From JBOGHU01 sp050742255 (GTDB lineage: Bacteria > Actinomycetota > Acidimicrobiia > Acidimicrobiales > CADCSY01): DNA of 21,057 bases. The notes beneath the pieces are model-generated. The model was given only the letters and a program-made list of their open reading frames with translations, was not told the origin of the DNA and made no database searches. Where the stretch lies: the NCBI GenBank assembly GCA_050742255.1, contig JBOGHU010000066.1:1-21057 (forward strand), given 5' to 3'. Position numbers and translations under genes: made by a program. Below, one piece after another: positions 7,382-14,682 of the stretch. Position 1 is the stretch's first letter, and each line of letters starts with the position of its first letter.

Positions 7382-8547
7382 GCCGGGGTGGCGGAGCCGA
7401 GAGCGGCGGAGCCCAGGGCGGCGGAGCGGGAACGGAGCTGGGCCACCGCCCCGGGGACGACCTCCAGGGCCCGGTCGACGTCGGCCTCGGTCGAGGGCCA
7501 GCCCAGCGACAGCCGCAGCGAGCCCGCGGCCAGGTCCCGGGGCACGCCCATGGCCGCCAGGACGTGAGAGGGCTCCATGGCCCCGCTGGCGCAGGAGGAG
7601 GCGGCCGTGGCGCAGACGCCGGCCCGGTCCAGCAGGACGAGGAGGGCCTCGCTCTCGATCCCCTCGAACAGCAGCGAGCAGGTGGCCGCCACCTTGGTCG
7701 CCCGGGTGCCGGACTCCCGACAGCCCGGCACGGTGGTGAGGAGCCCCTCGGCCAGCCGGTCCCGGAGCCGGGCCACCCGCTCCACCGTGGCCTGGCGCTG
7801 CTCGACCGTGGCCCGAATGGCCGCGGCCATGCCCACGATGCCGGCCACGTTGTGGGTGCCGCTGCGCCGCTCCCGCTCCTGACCCCCTCCCCGCAACAAC
7901 GGCCGGAGGTCGACGCCCTCACGCACCACCAGGGTCCCCACGCCCTGGGGCCCCCCCAGCTTGTGGGCGCTCACCGCGACCAGGTCGGCACCGGCGGCGG
8001 CGTCGGCCACGTCGAGCCAGGAGAGGGCCTGCACGGCGTCGGTGTGGACCACGGCCTGGGGCGCCCGCTCCCGGGCCACCTGGACCACCAGGTCGAGCGG
8101 CTGGACGGTGCCGACCTCGTTGTTGGCCAGCATCACCGAGACCAGGGAGACCTCGGGGCCGAGCCCGTCGGCCAGGGCGTCGAGGTCGATCCGCCCATCG
8201 GGGCGGACCCCGACGAACCGCCCGCCCACCGCCTCCACGGCGTGGAGGACAGCGTGGTGCTCGACCGCGCTGGCCACCGCCACCCCGCCCCTCCGGCCCA
8301 CCACCCCGGCCACGGCCAGGTTGTCGGCCTCGGTCCCGCCGCTGGTGAAGACCACCTCCCGGGGCTGGCAGCCCAGGCACGCGGCGACGGTGTCACGGGC
8401 CTCCTCAACGGCCTGGTGGGCGCCCCGGGCCAAGGCGTGGCCACCCGAGGGGTTTCCGTAGCGTCGGGTCAGGAACGGCCACATGGCCTCGGCCGCCTCC
8501 GGCCGGGTCGGGGTGGTGGCGGCGTGGTCCAGGTAGGTCGTCACCAT
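7378..8547 (-). CDS. Cysteine desulfurase (NifS/IscS family)
   Basis: PLP enzyme that converts L-cysteine to alanine and leaves a persulfide on its own cysteine for tRNA thiolation or Fe-S assembly. The 389 residues begin MVTTYLDHAATTPT, the typical family start. PLP-site motifs are SGGTEADN (69-76), HTDAVQ (168-173) and SAHKLGG with Lys196; the catalytic Cys319 lies in SSCASG. The tail is a low-complexity AALGSAALGSA repeat. The ATG at 8547 was chosen because this protein start matches the family, and TACCGT sits 7 nt upstream; longer in-frame readings run antisense through other genes. The 4-bp overlap with mnmA indicates that it mainly serves tRNA 2-thiolation. Confidence 0.96.
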   Translation of the reverse strand: MVTTYLDHAATTPTRPEAAEAMWPFLTRRYGNPSGGHALARGAHQAVEEARDTVAACLGCQPREVVFTSGGTEADNLAVAGVVGRRGGVAVASAVEHHAVLHAVEAVGGRFVGVRPDGRIDLDALADGLGPEVSLVSVMLANNEVGTVQPLDLVVQVARERAPQAVVHTDAVQALSWLDVADAAAGADLVAVSAHKLGGPQGVGTLVVREGVDLRPLLRGGGQERERRSGTHNVAGIVGMAAAIRATVEQRQATVERVARLRDRLAEGLLTTVPGCRESGTRATKVAATCSLLFEGIESEALLVLLDRAGVCATAASSCASGAMEPSHVLAAMGVPRDLAAGSLRLSLGWPSTEADVDRALEVVPGAVAQLRSRSAALGSAALGSATPA

Positions 8548-8554
8548 CGTCCCT

Positions 8555-8560
8555 ACGGTA
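8555..8560 (-). promoter_or_regulatory. -10 box (TACCGT) of the cysteine desulfurase-mnmA pair
   Basis: TACCGT ends 7 nt before the ATG, within the 59-nt gap after the RDD gene. No Shine-Dalgarno is seen, so the mRNA is probably leaderless. Confidence 0.5.
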
Positions 8561-8606
8561 CCGGCGTGGGTGACCCCGTCCCGGCGGCGTGGTCGGCCCA
8601 GGCCGC

Positions 8607-9446
8607 TCAGGGCGGAGGGGCGAAGCCGCCGCCGCCGGGGCGGGTCCCCCCCGCCACCGCCGTCCCCAGGGCTCCCGTCGGGGACGGGGCGGGGGCCTGG
8701 CGGGCGGCGGCCTGATGGGCGGCAGCCACACACGCCAGGAACGTCTCGGGGTCCACCTCGGGGGGTGGCTGGTGGCGCATCCGGGCGGCCACGGTGGCGG
8801 CCACCCGCCCGGCCAGGGACCGGCGGGCGTCGGCGGGGAGCGAGGCTGCCCGCAGCAGGTAGGAGCGGACCGCCCCGTACTCCTCGGGCCCCAGCCCCGA
8901 GACGTCGAGGGTGGCGGCGTAGCCTTCCTGGCCGGCTGGCACCGGGAAGCGCACCGATGTGGGTGGAGACGCCCCGCTTCGCTCCCGTCGCACCAGGGTC
9001 CCGGCGGCCAGGTCGCCCAGACGCTGGTCGTGGCGGGTGGCCAGGATGGCCACCACGGCGGCGGCCCCGCCTGTCAGGTACAGGTCGACCAGGATCAGGA
9101 AGCCGCGGACGGCGGCGTGGCGGAAGCGGATCGGAGCGCCCTCGGTCGTGACCACCCGCAGGCCCAGCGCCGCCTTGCCCGGGGTCCGCCCCCGCCACAG
9201 GGTCTCGAAGGCGATGGGGTAGCCGAGGACGATGGCGGTGACCGTGATCACCGCGGCCGCGCCCGCGCCCGCCGGGCTGGCGGGGACCCCCACGGCGGCG
9301 AACAGCCCCGTGACCGCCACCACCGCCAAGATGGCCTGGAGGACGAGGTCGATGGTGACCGCCAGCAGGCGCGATGCCACGCTCGCGGTCTGCAGCTCGA
9401 GGACCACCGCCTCGGGCGTGACCAGCGACGGCGTGGACGCGGCCAT
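8607..9446 (-). CDS. RDD family membrane protein
   Basis: The 279-residue product carries an RDD domain in its first ~160 residues. The family Arg-Ala-Asp pattern is RLLAVTIDLVLQ, and the second conserved block is GRTPGKAALGLRVV between hydrophobic helices; HDQRLGDLAAGT closes the domain. The remaining ~110 residues are cytosolic in character and end in a Pro/Gly-rich tail. RDD proteins are poorly defined, with transport or ion-antiport roles proposed for some. The ATG at 9446 follows a TACCGT box by 6 nt. It is divergent from a SpoIIM-like gene, a pairing that recurs in actinobacteria from general knowledge, and lies 59 nt upstream of the cysteine desulfurase gene on the same strand. Confidence 0.88.
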   Translation of the reverse strand: MAASTPSLVTPEAVVLELQTASVASRLLAVTIDLVLQAILAVVAVTGLFAAVGVPASPAGAGAAAVITVTAIVLGYPIAFETLWRGRTPGKAALGLRVVTTEGAPIRFRHAAVRGFLILVDLYLTGGAAAVVAILATRHDQRLGDLAAGTLVRRERSGASPPTSVRFPVPAGQEGYAATLDVSGLGPEEYGAVRSYLLRAASLPADARRSLAGRVAATVAARMRHQPPPEVDPETFLACVAAAHQAAARQAPAPSPTGALGTAVAGGTRPGGGGFAPPP

Positions 9447-9452
9447 CCATCC

Positions 9453-9458
9453 ACGGTA
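9453..9458 (-). promoter_or_regulatory. -10 box (TACCGT) of the RDD gene
   Basis: TACCGT ends 6 nt before the ATG at 9446. It forms a divergent promoter pair with the box at 9498. Confidence 0.5.
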
Positions 9459-9497
9459 GCGGTGCCGGCGCGCCGGGCCGGCCCCGCCCCGAGCCGG

Positions 9498-9503
9498 TAC
9501 CGT
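9498..9503 (+). promoter_or_regulatory. -10 box (TACCGT) of the SpoIIM-like gene
   Basis: TACCGT lies 10 nt before the ATG at 9514, slightly farther than at the other genes, so the mRNA may have a leader of a few bases. Confidence 0.4.
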
Positions 9504-9513
9504 CGCCGGGGCG

Positions 9514-10548
9514 ATGGACATCGATGCCTTCGTGGCCACCCACTCGGGGTCCTGGGACCGCCTGGGCGAGCTGGCGGGGCGGGCCAGCCGCAGCCTGGGT
9601 CGCCTCGACGCCGCCGAGCTGGACGAGCTGGTCCGCCTGTACCAGCGCTGCTCCACCCACCTCTCCCAGGCCCGGACCACCTACCGGGACCCCGCCCTCG
9701 TCGCCCGCCTCAGCGGCGCGGTGGCCAGCGCCGGCACCGTCGTCTACGGGACCCGGCCCCGGGCCCCGCGCCGTCTGGGTCGCTTCTTCGCCACCACCTT
9801 CCCCGCCGCGGTCTGGGCCTCCCGGCGCTTCGTGGCGGTGAGCGCGCTGCTGCTCGTGGTCCCGGCCACGGCTGCCGGGGTCTGGCTGGTGACCTCGGAC
9901 CGGGCCGTGGAGGCGGCCGCCCCCGCCGCGGTCCGGGAGGCCTACGTGGAGGAGGACTTCGAGGACTACTACTCCTCGGACGCGGCCGCCGTCTTCGCCG
10001 CCGAGGTCTTCACCAACAACGTGCGGGTGGCGATCATGGCCTTCGCGGTGGGGATCCTCCTGTGCGTCCTCACCGCCGCCATCCTGGCGGTCAACGGCGC
10101 CAGCCTGGGCGTGGCCGCCGGGCTCTTCGCCGCCGCCGGGGAGCCGGGGCGGTTCTGGGGGCTGATCCTGCCCCACGGCCTGCTGGAGCTGACCGCGGTG
10201 GTGATCGCCGGAGCCGCCGGCCTGGGGCTGGGATGGGCGGTCGTCGTGCCGGGGGACCGCTCCCGCGCCGACGCCCTGGCCGAGGAGGGACGGCGGTCGG
10301 TGGTGGTCGCGCTGGGCCTGGTGGCCGCCTTCGCCGTCGCCGGGGTCATCGAGGGTTTCGTGACCGGCCGGCCCTGGCCCACCGCCGTGCGGGTCGGCAT
10401 CGGCGTGGCCGCCTGGGCCGGCTTCGCCGCCTACCTGGTGGCCCGGGGGCGGGGGGCGGCGGCCCGGGGCCTGACCGGTGTCCTCGGGGAGGAGGAGGCC
10501 GGCGCCGGGTGGACCAGCCGAGGAATGGTCGGGGTCGGGCGCGGGTAG
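9514..10548 (+). CDS. SpoIIM-like (stage II sporulation protein M / DUF95) membrane protein
   Basis: A 344-residue integral membrane protein. The N-terminal ~100 residues are soluble and helical (WDRLGELAGRASRSL, ELVRLYQRCSTHLSQART), the typical front of the actinobacterial SpoIIM/DUF95 family. About five hydrophobic segments follow, with the family-like stretch FTNNVRVAIMAFAVGI near residue 166 and LPHGLLELTAVVIAGAAG near 219. In spore formers SpoIIM takes part in septal peptidoglycan degradation; in non-sporulating actinobacteria the role is unknown, so the name does not imply sporulation here. It is divergent from the RDD gene. Hsp20 follows after 53 nt. Confidence 0.85.
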   Translation: MDIDAFVATHSGSWDRLGELAGRASRSLGRLDAAELDELVRLYQRCSTHLSQARTTYRDPALVARLSGAVASAGTVVYGTRPRAPRRLGRFFATTFPAAVWASRRFVAVSALLLVVPATAAGVWLVTSDRAVEAAAPAAVREAYVEEDFEDYYSSDAAAVFAAEVFTNNVRVAIMAFAVGILLCVLTAAILAVNGASLGVAAGLFAAAGEPGRFWGLILPHGLLELTAVVIAGAAGLGLGWAVVVPGDRSRADALAEEGRRSVVVALGLVAAFAVAGVIEGFVTGRPWPTAVRVGIGVAAWAGFAAYLVARGRGAAARGLTGVLGEEEAGAGWTSRGMVGVGRG

Positions 10549-10591
10549 CAGAGGGGCGTCGGCCCAGAGTGGGAGACGGAGCGCCGACAAC

Positions 10592-10599
10592 AGGAGGGG
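10592..10599 (+). promoter_or_regulatory. Strong Shine-Dalgarno of the Hsp20 gene
   Basis: AGGAGGGG ends 2 nt before the ATG (its AGGAGG core ends 4 nt before). It is one of only two strong ribosome-binding sites in the window and fixes the Hsp20 start. Confidence 0.8.
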
Positions 10600-10601
10600 A
10601 C

Positions 10602-11045
10602 ATGCTGATCCGACACGACCCGTTCCGTGAGCTCGACCGCATCACCCAGCAGCTGTGGGGAGGGAGCGAGATCCGGGCCATGCCCATGGACGCCTGGCGG
10701 CGGGACCACGAGGTCATGGTCCAGTTCGACCTGCCCGGCGTCGACCCTCCCAGCATCGACCTCACCGTGGAGCGGAACGTGGTGACGGTGCGGGCCGAGC
10801 GCCGCCACGACTACGGCGACCAGGACGAGGTCCTGGTCCGCGAGCGCCCGGAGGGCACCATGAGCCGCCAGATCTTCCTCGGTGACACCCTGGACTACGA
10901 CGAGGTGCGGGCCTCCTACGAGGACGGCATCCTGCTGCTCACCATCCCGGTGGCCGAGGCGTCGCGGCCCCGGAAGGTGGAGGTGGGCGGCGGTCGGCGT
11001 GGGGCCGAGCCCATCGAGGCCACCGCCGGCCAGACCGCCCGGTAG
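10602..11045 (+). CDS. Hsp20 / alpha-crystallin family small heat-shock protein
   Basis: ATP-independent holdase that binds unfolding proteins in the cytoplasm. The 147 residues start MLIRHDPFRELDRITQQLWG. The alpha-crystallin domain covers roughly 30-130: FDLPGVDPPSIDLTVERN, VVTVRAERR, and the closing family motif ASYEDGILLLTIP near residue 108. A short Arg/Gly-rich tail follows; no clear IXI oligomerisation motif is visible in it. The start is set by a strong AGGAGGGG. The TAG stop shares its G with the GTG of the following dehydrogenase, so the two are likely translated in tandem. I saw no HAIR or CIRCE operator upstream. Confidence 0.95.
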   Translation: MLIRHDPFRELDRITQQLWGGSEIRAMPMDAWRRDHEVMVQFDLPGVDPPSIDLTVERNVVTVRAERRHDYGDQDEVLVRERPEGTMSRQIFLGDTLDYDEVRASYEDGILLLTIPVAEASRPRKVEVGGGRRGAEPIEATAGQTAR

Positions 11046-12058
11046 TGGGGGCCTCCGCCACCGGCCGGCCGGTGGTCGTGGTCACCGGGGCGTCGGCCGG
11101 GGTGGGCAGGGCCACGGCCCGGGCCTTCGCGGCCGGCGGCGCGGCCGTCGGGCTCCTCGCTCGGGGCGCCGACGGGCTGAAGGGCGCGGTGCACGACCTC
11201 GAGGAGGCCGGCTCGGTGGTCCTGGCCGTCCGCACCGACGTGGCCGACTGGGACCAGGTGGCCGCCGCCGCCGAGCAGGTGGAGGCCGAGCTCGGGCCCA
11301 TCGAGGTCTGGGTCAACAACGCCATGACCACGGTCTTCGCCCGCCTGGTCGACATCGGGGCGGAGGAGTTCCGCCGGGCCACCGAGGTGACCTACCTGGG
11401 CCAGGTGCACGGCACCATGGCCGCGCTGGCCCACATGCGGCCCCGCGACCGGGGGACCATAGTCAACGTGGGGTCCGCCCTGGCCTACCTGGGCATCCCC
11501 CTCCAGTCGGCCTACTGCGGCGCCAAGTTCGCGGCCCGGGGCTTCACCCAGTCGGTCCGCGCCGAGCTGCTGGAGGAGGGCAGCGGGGTGCGCATCTCGA
11601 CGGTGCACCTGCCTGCGGTGAACACGCCCCAGTTCGGGTGGTGCCGCTCCCGGCTGGCCCGCCGGCCCCAGCCGGTGCCGCCCATCTACCAGCCCGAGGT
11701 GGCGGCCCGGGCCATCGTGGCCGCCGCCGCCGACGCCCCCCGCGCCCGGATCCTCGGAGGGTGGAGCACCCTGCTGATCGCCGCCGAGGCCGTGGCTCCG
11801 TCGGTCGTGGCCCGGTACGCGGCCCGCACCGGTGTGTGGTCCCAGCAGACCGACGAGCCGGCCCGGCCCGATCGCGCCGACAACCTGGTGTCGCCCGTGG
11901 ACGGCGAGGGCGGCGGCGACCACGGCGCCCGCGGGGCCTTCGACGACCGGGCCGGAGGGGTCCTCGACCCGAGCTTCCTGCGCTCCCTCCCCCAGACGGC
12001 GGGTGACGTGGCCCGGTCGGTGGTGGACGCCGTGGCGGAGCGGCTGGGCCGGCGCTAG
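11045..12058 (+). CDS. Short-chain dehydrogenase/reductase (SDR)
   Basis: NAD(P)-dependent classical SDR of 337 residues. The Rossmann motif TGASAGVG is at 14-21, VNNAMT stands in for the usual NNAG at 90-95, and the catalytic set is Ser144, Tyr157 and Lys161 (YCGAK). The typical catalytic domain ends near residue 250. The extra ~85 residues contain an acidic, Gly-rich stretch (about 265-300) and a helical end, as in longer SDRs annotated only as SDR family oxidoreductase. The substrate is unknown. The GTG start overlaps the Hsp20 stop by one base (TAGTG), so it probably depends on the Hsp20 transcript. cysS follows after 65 nt with its own promoter. Confidence 0.93.
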   Translation: MGASATGRPVVVVTGASAGVGRATARAFAAGGAAVGLLARGADGLKGAVHDLEEAGSVVLAVRTDVADWDQVAAAAEQVEAELGPIEVWVNNAMTTVFARLVDIGAEEFRRATEVTYLGQVHGTMAALAHMRPRDRGTIVNVGSALAYLGIPLQSAYCGAKFAARGFTQSVRAELLEEGSGVRISTVHLPAVNTPQFGWCRSRLARRPQPVPPIYQPEVAARAIVAAAADAPRARILGGWSTLLIAAEAVAPSVVARYAARTGVWSQQTDEPARPDRADNLVSPVDGEGGGDHGARGAFDDRAGGVLDPSFLRSLPQTAGDVARSVVDAVAERLGRR

Positions 12059-12080
12059 GCCCGCCCCGGACGGCCCTGGC

Positions 12081-12105
12081 CGGGCCGGGCCGGGCCGGGC
12101 CGGGC
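12081..12105 (+). repeat. (CGGGC)5 pentanucleotide microsatellite
   Basis: Five perfect CGGGC units end 5 bp before the TACGCT -10 box of cysS, so they occupy the spacer and -35 area of that promoter. Confidence 0.9.
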
Positions 12106-12110
12106 CACGG

Positions 12111-12116
12111 TACGCT
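12111..12116 (+). promoter_or_regulatory. -10 box (TACGCT) of cysS
   Basis: TACGCT fits TAnnnT and ends 7 nt before the GTG start of cysS; no Shine-Dalgarno is present. Confidence 0.5.
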
Positions 12117-12123
12117 CGCCGGC

Positions 12124-13488
12124 GTGCTGCGCCTCCACGACACCGCGGCCGGGGCGGTGCTGCCCCTGGAGCTGCGGGAACCGGGTCGGGCTGCCATCTA
12201 CGTCTGCGGCCCCACCGTCTACGACGAGCCCCACGTGGGCCACGGGCGGTTCTGCCTGGTCTGGGACATCCTCCGGCGCTACCTCGAGTGGTCGGGGCTG
12301 GCGGTGCGGTTCGTGTCCAACGTCACCGACATCGACGACCGGATCATCGACCGGGCCGCCGAGGAGGACCGGCCCACCACCGAGGTGACCGAGCGGTACG
12401 AGGCGGCCTGGTACCGGTGCATGGACGCCCTGGGGGTACGCCGTCCTGATCACGACCCTCACGCCACCGCCTACGTCGACCCCATGGTCGAGCTCATCGC
12501 CGACCTGGAGGCAGCGGGCGTCGCCTACCCGACCGGCCACGGCGTGTACCTCTCGGTGGAGCGGGTCGACGGCTACGGGCTCCTGGCCCGCCAGCCCCTC
12601 GACTCCCTGCGGGCGGGAGCCCGGGTGGAGGTGGAGGAGGGGAAGCGGGGCCCGCTGGACTTCGTGCTGTGGAAGGGGGCCAAGCCGGGGGAGCCGTCGT
12701 GGGACTCGCCGTGGGGCCGGGGGCGGCCGGGGTGGCACACCGAGTGCGTGGTGATGGCCCTGGACCTGCTGGGCGAGGACTTCGACCTCCACGGCGGTGG
12801 GGTGGACCTGGCCTTCCCCCACCACGAGAACGAGCGGGCCCAGGCCGCCGTCCTGGGTCGCCGGTTCGCCCGCCGCTGGGTGCACAGCGGCCACGTGGTG
12901 GTCGGCGGGGGCGAGAAGATGTCCAAGTCGCTCGGGAACGTCCGGTCCCTCGCCGCCCTGCTGGACGAGGTCGGCGATCCCCGGGCCTACCGCCTGCTGG
13001 TGCTCCAGTCCCACTACCGCTCGCCGCTGGAGGTCTCCCCCCACACCCTGGGCCAGGCCCGCAGGGGGCTGGCCGGCCTCGACAACCTGTCCCGCCGGGC
13101 CGCCGAGGCGGGCATCGCCGGCGGCGCTCCCGACCCCGACGCCTTGGCCCGGTTCCGCTCGGCCATGGACGACGACCTGGACACCCCGGCGGCCACCGGC
13201 CTGGTCTTCGACCTGGCCCGGCGGGCCAACGCCGCCCTCGACGCAGGCGACCGGGAGGGGGCGGCGCCGCTGGTGGCGGCGATCGTGGAGGTGTGGGCGG
13301 CGGTGGGTCTGGCCCTGGCGTCGGGACCGGCCCAGCTCGACGAGGAGACCGTGGCCCTGGTCCGCCGCCGGGACCAGGCCCGGGCGGCCCGGGACTGGTC
13401 CGCCGCCGACTCCCTGCGGGACGAGCTGGTGGGGCGGGGGCTGGTGGTGGAGGACACCCCCGAGGGGACCCGGGTCCACAGGGCCTGA
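12124..13488 (+). CDS. cysS: Cysteinyl-tRNA synthetase
   Basis: Class I aminoacyl-tRNA synthetase that charges tRNA-Cys. The 454 residues are the normal length. The HIGH-type motif is HVGH (37-40) in TVYDEPHVGHGR, and KMSKS is at 265-269. The zinc ligands fit Cys28, Cys208, His233 and Glu237, almost the positions known for the E. coli enzyme. The C-terminal anticodon-binding part is present (ADSLRDELVGRGLVVEDTP). I considered the related mycothiol ligase MshC, but the CGPTVYD motif and the full C-terminal domain favour CysRS. The GTG start follows a TACGCT box by 7 nt. The gene is convergent with the beta-propeller gene and shares a terminator hairpin with it. Confidence 0.97.
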   Translation: MLRLHDTAAGAVLPLELREPGRAAIYVCGPTVYDEPHVGHGRFCLVWDILRRYLEWSGLAVRFVSNVTDIDDRIIDRAAEEDRPTTEVTERYEAAWYRCMDALGVRRPDHDPHATAYVDPMVELIADLEAAGVAYPTGHGVYLSVERVDGYGLLARQPLDSLRAGARVEVEEGKRGPLDFVLWKGAKPGEPSWDSPWGRGRPGWHTECVVMALDLLGEDFDLHGGGVDLAFPHHENERAQAAVLGRRFARRWVHSGHVVVGGGEKMSKSLGNVRSLAALLDEVGDPRAYRLLVLQSHYRSPLEVSPHTLGQARRGLAGLDNLSRRAAEAGIAGGAPDPDALARFRSAMDDDLDTPAATGLVFDLARRANAALDAGDREGAAPLVAAIVEVWAAVGLALASGPAQLDEETVALVRRRDQARAARDWSAADSLRDELVGRGLVVEDTPEGTRVHRA

Positions 13489-13530
13489 GGTGGGCCTCGG
13501 CCTCGGACCTGGCCGCCCCCCACCAGGCCC
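13481..13530. terminator. Bidirectional terminator hairpin between cysS and the beta-propeller gene
   Basis: GGGCCT-GA-GGTGGG (13481-13494) pairs with CCCACCAGGCCC (13519-13530): two 6-bp stems separated by a 2-nt bulge and closed by a 24-nt loop. It spans the cysS stop codon and ends just before the convergent stop at 13537. There is no T tract, which is common for high-GC actinobacterial terminators. Confidence 0.5.
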
Positions 13531-13536
13531 TGCGGC

Positions 13537-14598
13537 TCAGCCCTTGCCGGTGTTGACGAAGCGGATGCACGCCCCCTGGTTCGGGAACCGGGTGGAGGTG
13601 GGGCTGTTGAAGGCCCGCCAGCCACCGTCCTTGCACTCGTCCTTGGCGACCGGCGTCCGCCTCTGCCAGTGGGCGCGCAGGTCGAAGCCGGGGGTGGTGG
13701 TGAGGCGGGTCGGCCCGGCCCCGTCGGCGTCCATGACCCATACCTCGAAGTCGCCGCCCTCCCGGTTGCTGCTGAAGGCGATCCTGGTGCCGTCGGGCGA
13801 CCAGGCGGTGAAGGCGTCGAACGCGGGATCAACGGTGAGGCGGGTCAGCCCGGTCCCGTCGGCGTCCATCACGTACACCTCGAAGTTCCCGTCCCGCATG
13901 CTGTTGAAGGCGATCCTGGTGCCGTCCGGCGACCAGGTGGGTCCGCTGTCGAGGGCGTCGTCCTCGGTGAGGCGGGTCGGCCCGGCCCCGTCGGCGTCCA
14001 TCACGTACACCTCGAAGTTCCCGTCCCGGTCGGAGTTGAAGGCGATCCGGTCGCCGTCGGGAGAGAGGTCGGCGGCAGCGTCGAAGGCCGGGTCCTGGGT
14101 CAGATTCGTCTGGCCGGCCCCGTCGGCGTCCATCACGTACACCTCGAAGTTCCCGTCCCGCCTGCTGTGGAACACGATCTGCCCGTCATCTGGCGACCAA
14201 CTGGTTCCGCGGTCCTCCCCAGGGGAGGAGGTCAGCCGGGTCACCGCGCTGCCGTCGGCGTTCATCGCGTAGACCTCCGAGTCCCCGCTTCGATCGCTCT
14301 CGAAAGCGAGCTTGGTGCCGCTGGAAGACCAGGACGGATCGCCGTCTGCCGCAGGATCATTGGTCAGGTTGGTCTGGCCGGTGCCGTCGGGGTTCATGAC
14401 GTACACCTCCCGGTTGCCGTCCCGGGTGCTCTCGAAGGCGATCTTGCCGTTGGCCCCCGGCGCCACCGCGCCGGCCGGGCCACCGCTCCACGCCAGCGCC
14501 GCCACGACCATGGCGACGGCCAGGCCAGCCGGCCGCTGACGCCATCTCGATCGTGCGGTCGCGCTGCCGTCCTCCATGCGAGGTCCCCATGGCCTCAT
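13537..14598 (-). CDS. Secreted TolB-like beta-propeller protein (PD40 repeats)
   Basis: Exported protein of 353 residues from the ATG at 14598. A basic N-terminus is followed by a hydrophobic signal segment (LAVAMVVAALAWSGGPAGAVA) with likely cleavage after AGAVA. Six repeats of 44-45 residues follow, each built as EVYVMDADGxGxTRLT, DPAFD, then WSPDGTRIAFxSxRDGNF. This fits a six-bladed TolB/WD40-like propeller. After the last blade comes a 35-residue tail with two cysteines: DECKDGGWRAF and FPNQGACIRFV. The GGGGAG ribosome site 5 nt upstream favours 14598 over the ATG at 14619. No Tol-Pal partners are near and the host is probably monoderm, so a binding or scaffold role outside the cell is likelier than colicin-type TolB function. 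Confidence 0.85.
   Translation of the reverse strand: MRPWGPRMEDGSATARSRWRQRPAGLAVAMVVAALAWSGGPAGAVAPGANGKIAFESTRDGNREVYVMNPDGTGQTNLTNDPAADGDPSWSSSGTKLAFESDRSGDSEVYAMNADGSAVTRLTSSPGEDRGTSWSPDDGQIVFHSRRDGNFEVYVMDADGAGQTNLTQDPAFDAAADLSPDGDRIAFNSDRDGNFEVYVMDADGAGPTRLTEDDALDSGPTWSPDGTRIAFNSMRDGNFEVYVMDADGTGLTRLTVDPAFDAFTAWSPDGTRIAFSSNREGGDFEVWVMDADGAGPTRLTTTPGFDLRAHWQRRTPVAKDECKDGGWRAFNSPTSTRFPNQGACIRFVNTGKG
13690..14455 (-). repeat. Six propeller-encoding DNA repeats, period 132 bp
   Basis: The segment GTCGGCGTCCAT or close variants recur at 13723, 13858, 13990, 14122, 14254 and 14386, giving spacings of 135, 132, 132, 132 and 132 bp. Middle copies are nearly identical over about 45 bp, which suggests recent duplication or gene conversion among blades. 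Confidence 0.85.
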
Positions 14599-14603
14599 GC
14601 CGA

Positions 14604-14609
14604 CTCCCC
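14604..14609 (-). promoter_or_regulatory. Shine-Dalgarno (GGGGAG) deciding the beta-propeller start
   Basis: GGGGAG lies 5 nt before the ATG at 14598. The upstream in-frame ATG at 14619 has no such site. Confidence 0.6.
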
Positions 14610-14655
14610 GCCTCCCCATAGGTGGGCAAGATCGATGCTCTGGAGCTGACGGCTC

Positions 14656-14661
14656 AATCTA
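14656..14661 (-). promoter_or_regulatory. Possible -10 box (TAGATT) of the beta-propeller gene
   Basis: TAGATT fits TAnnnT and would give a 5' leader of about 50 nt, consistent with this gene having a Shine-Dalgarno. Confidence 0.35.
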
Positions 14662-14682
14662 ACAGGCCCCCCGACTGCGCAG

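Noticed and set aside
9514..10548. Evidence that the organism forms endospores (SpoIIM-like gene)
   Set aside because: SpoIIM/DUF95 homologs are widespread in non-sporulating actinobacteria, and no other sporulation gene is present.
10558..10588. Inverted repeat GTCGGC...GCCGAC upstream of Hsp20 as a possible heat-shock operator or RNA thermometer
   Set aside because: It is only 6 bp per arm with a 19-nt spacer in very GC-rich sequence; it matches neither HAIR nor CIRCE and does not cover the Shine-Dalgarno.
7378..10590. A 1070-codon open frame on the minus strand running from the Hsp20 promoter region to mnmA
   Set aside because: Only its last 389 codons encode a protein (cysteine desulfurase); the rest runs antisense to the SpoIIM-like gene and through the RDD gene in a wrong frame, with low-complexity Gly/Arg/Pro translation typical of high-GC shadow frames.
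12124..13488. MshC (mycothiol cysteine ligase) instead of CysRS
   Set aside because: CGPTVYD, the conserved zinc-ligand spacing and a complete C-terminal anticodon-binding domain match CysRS.
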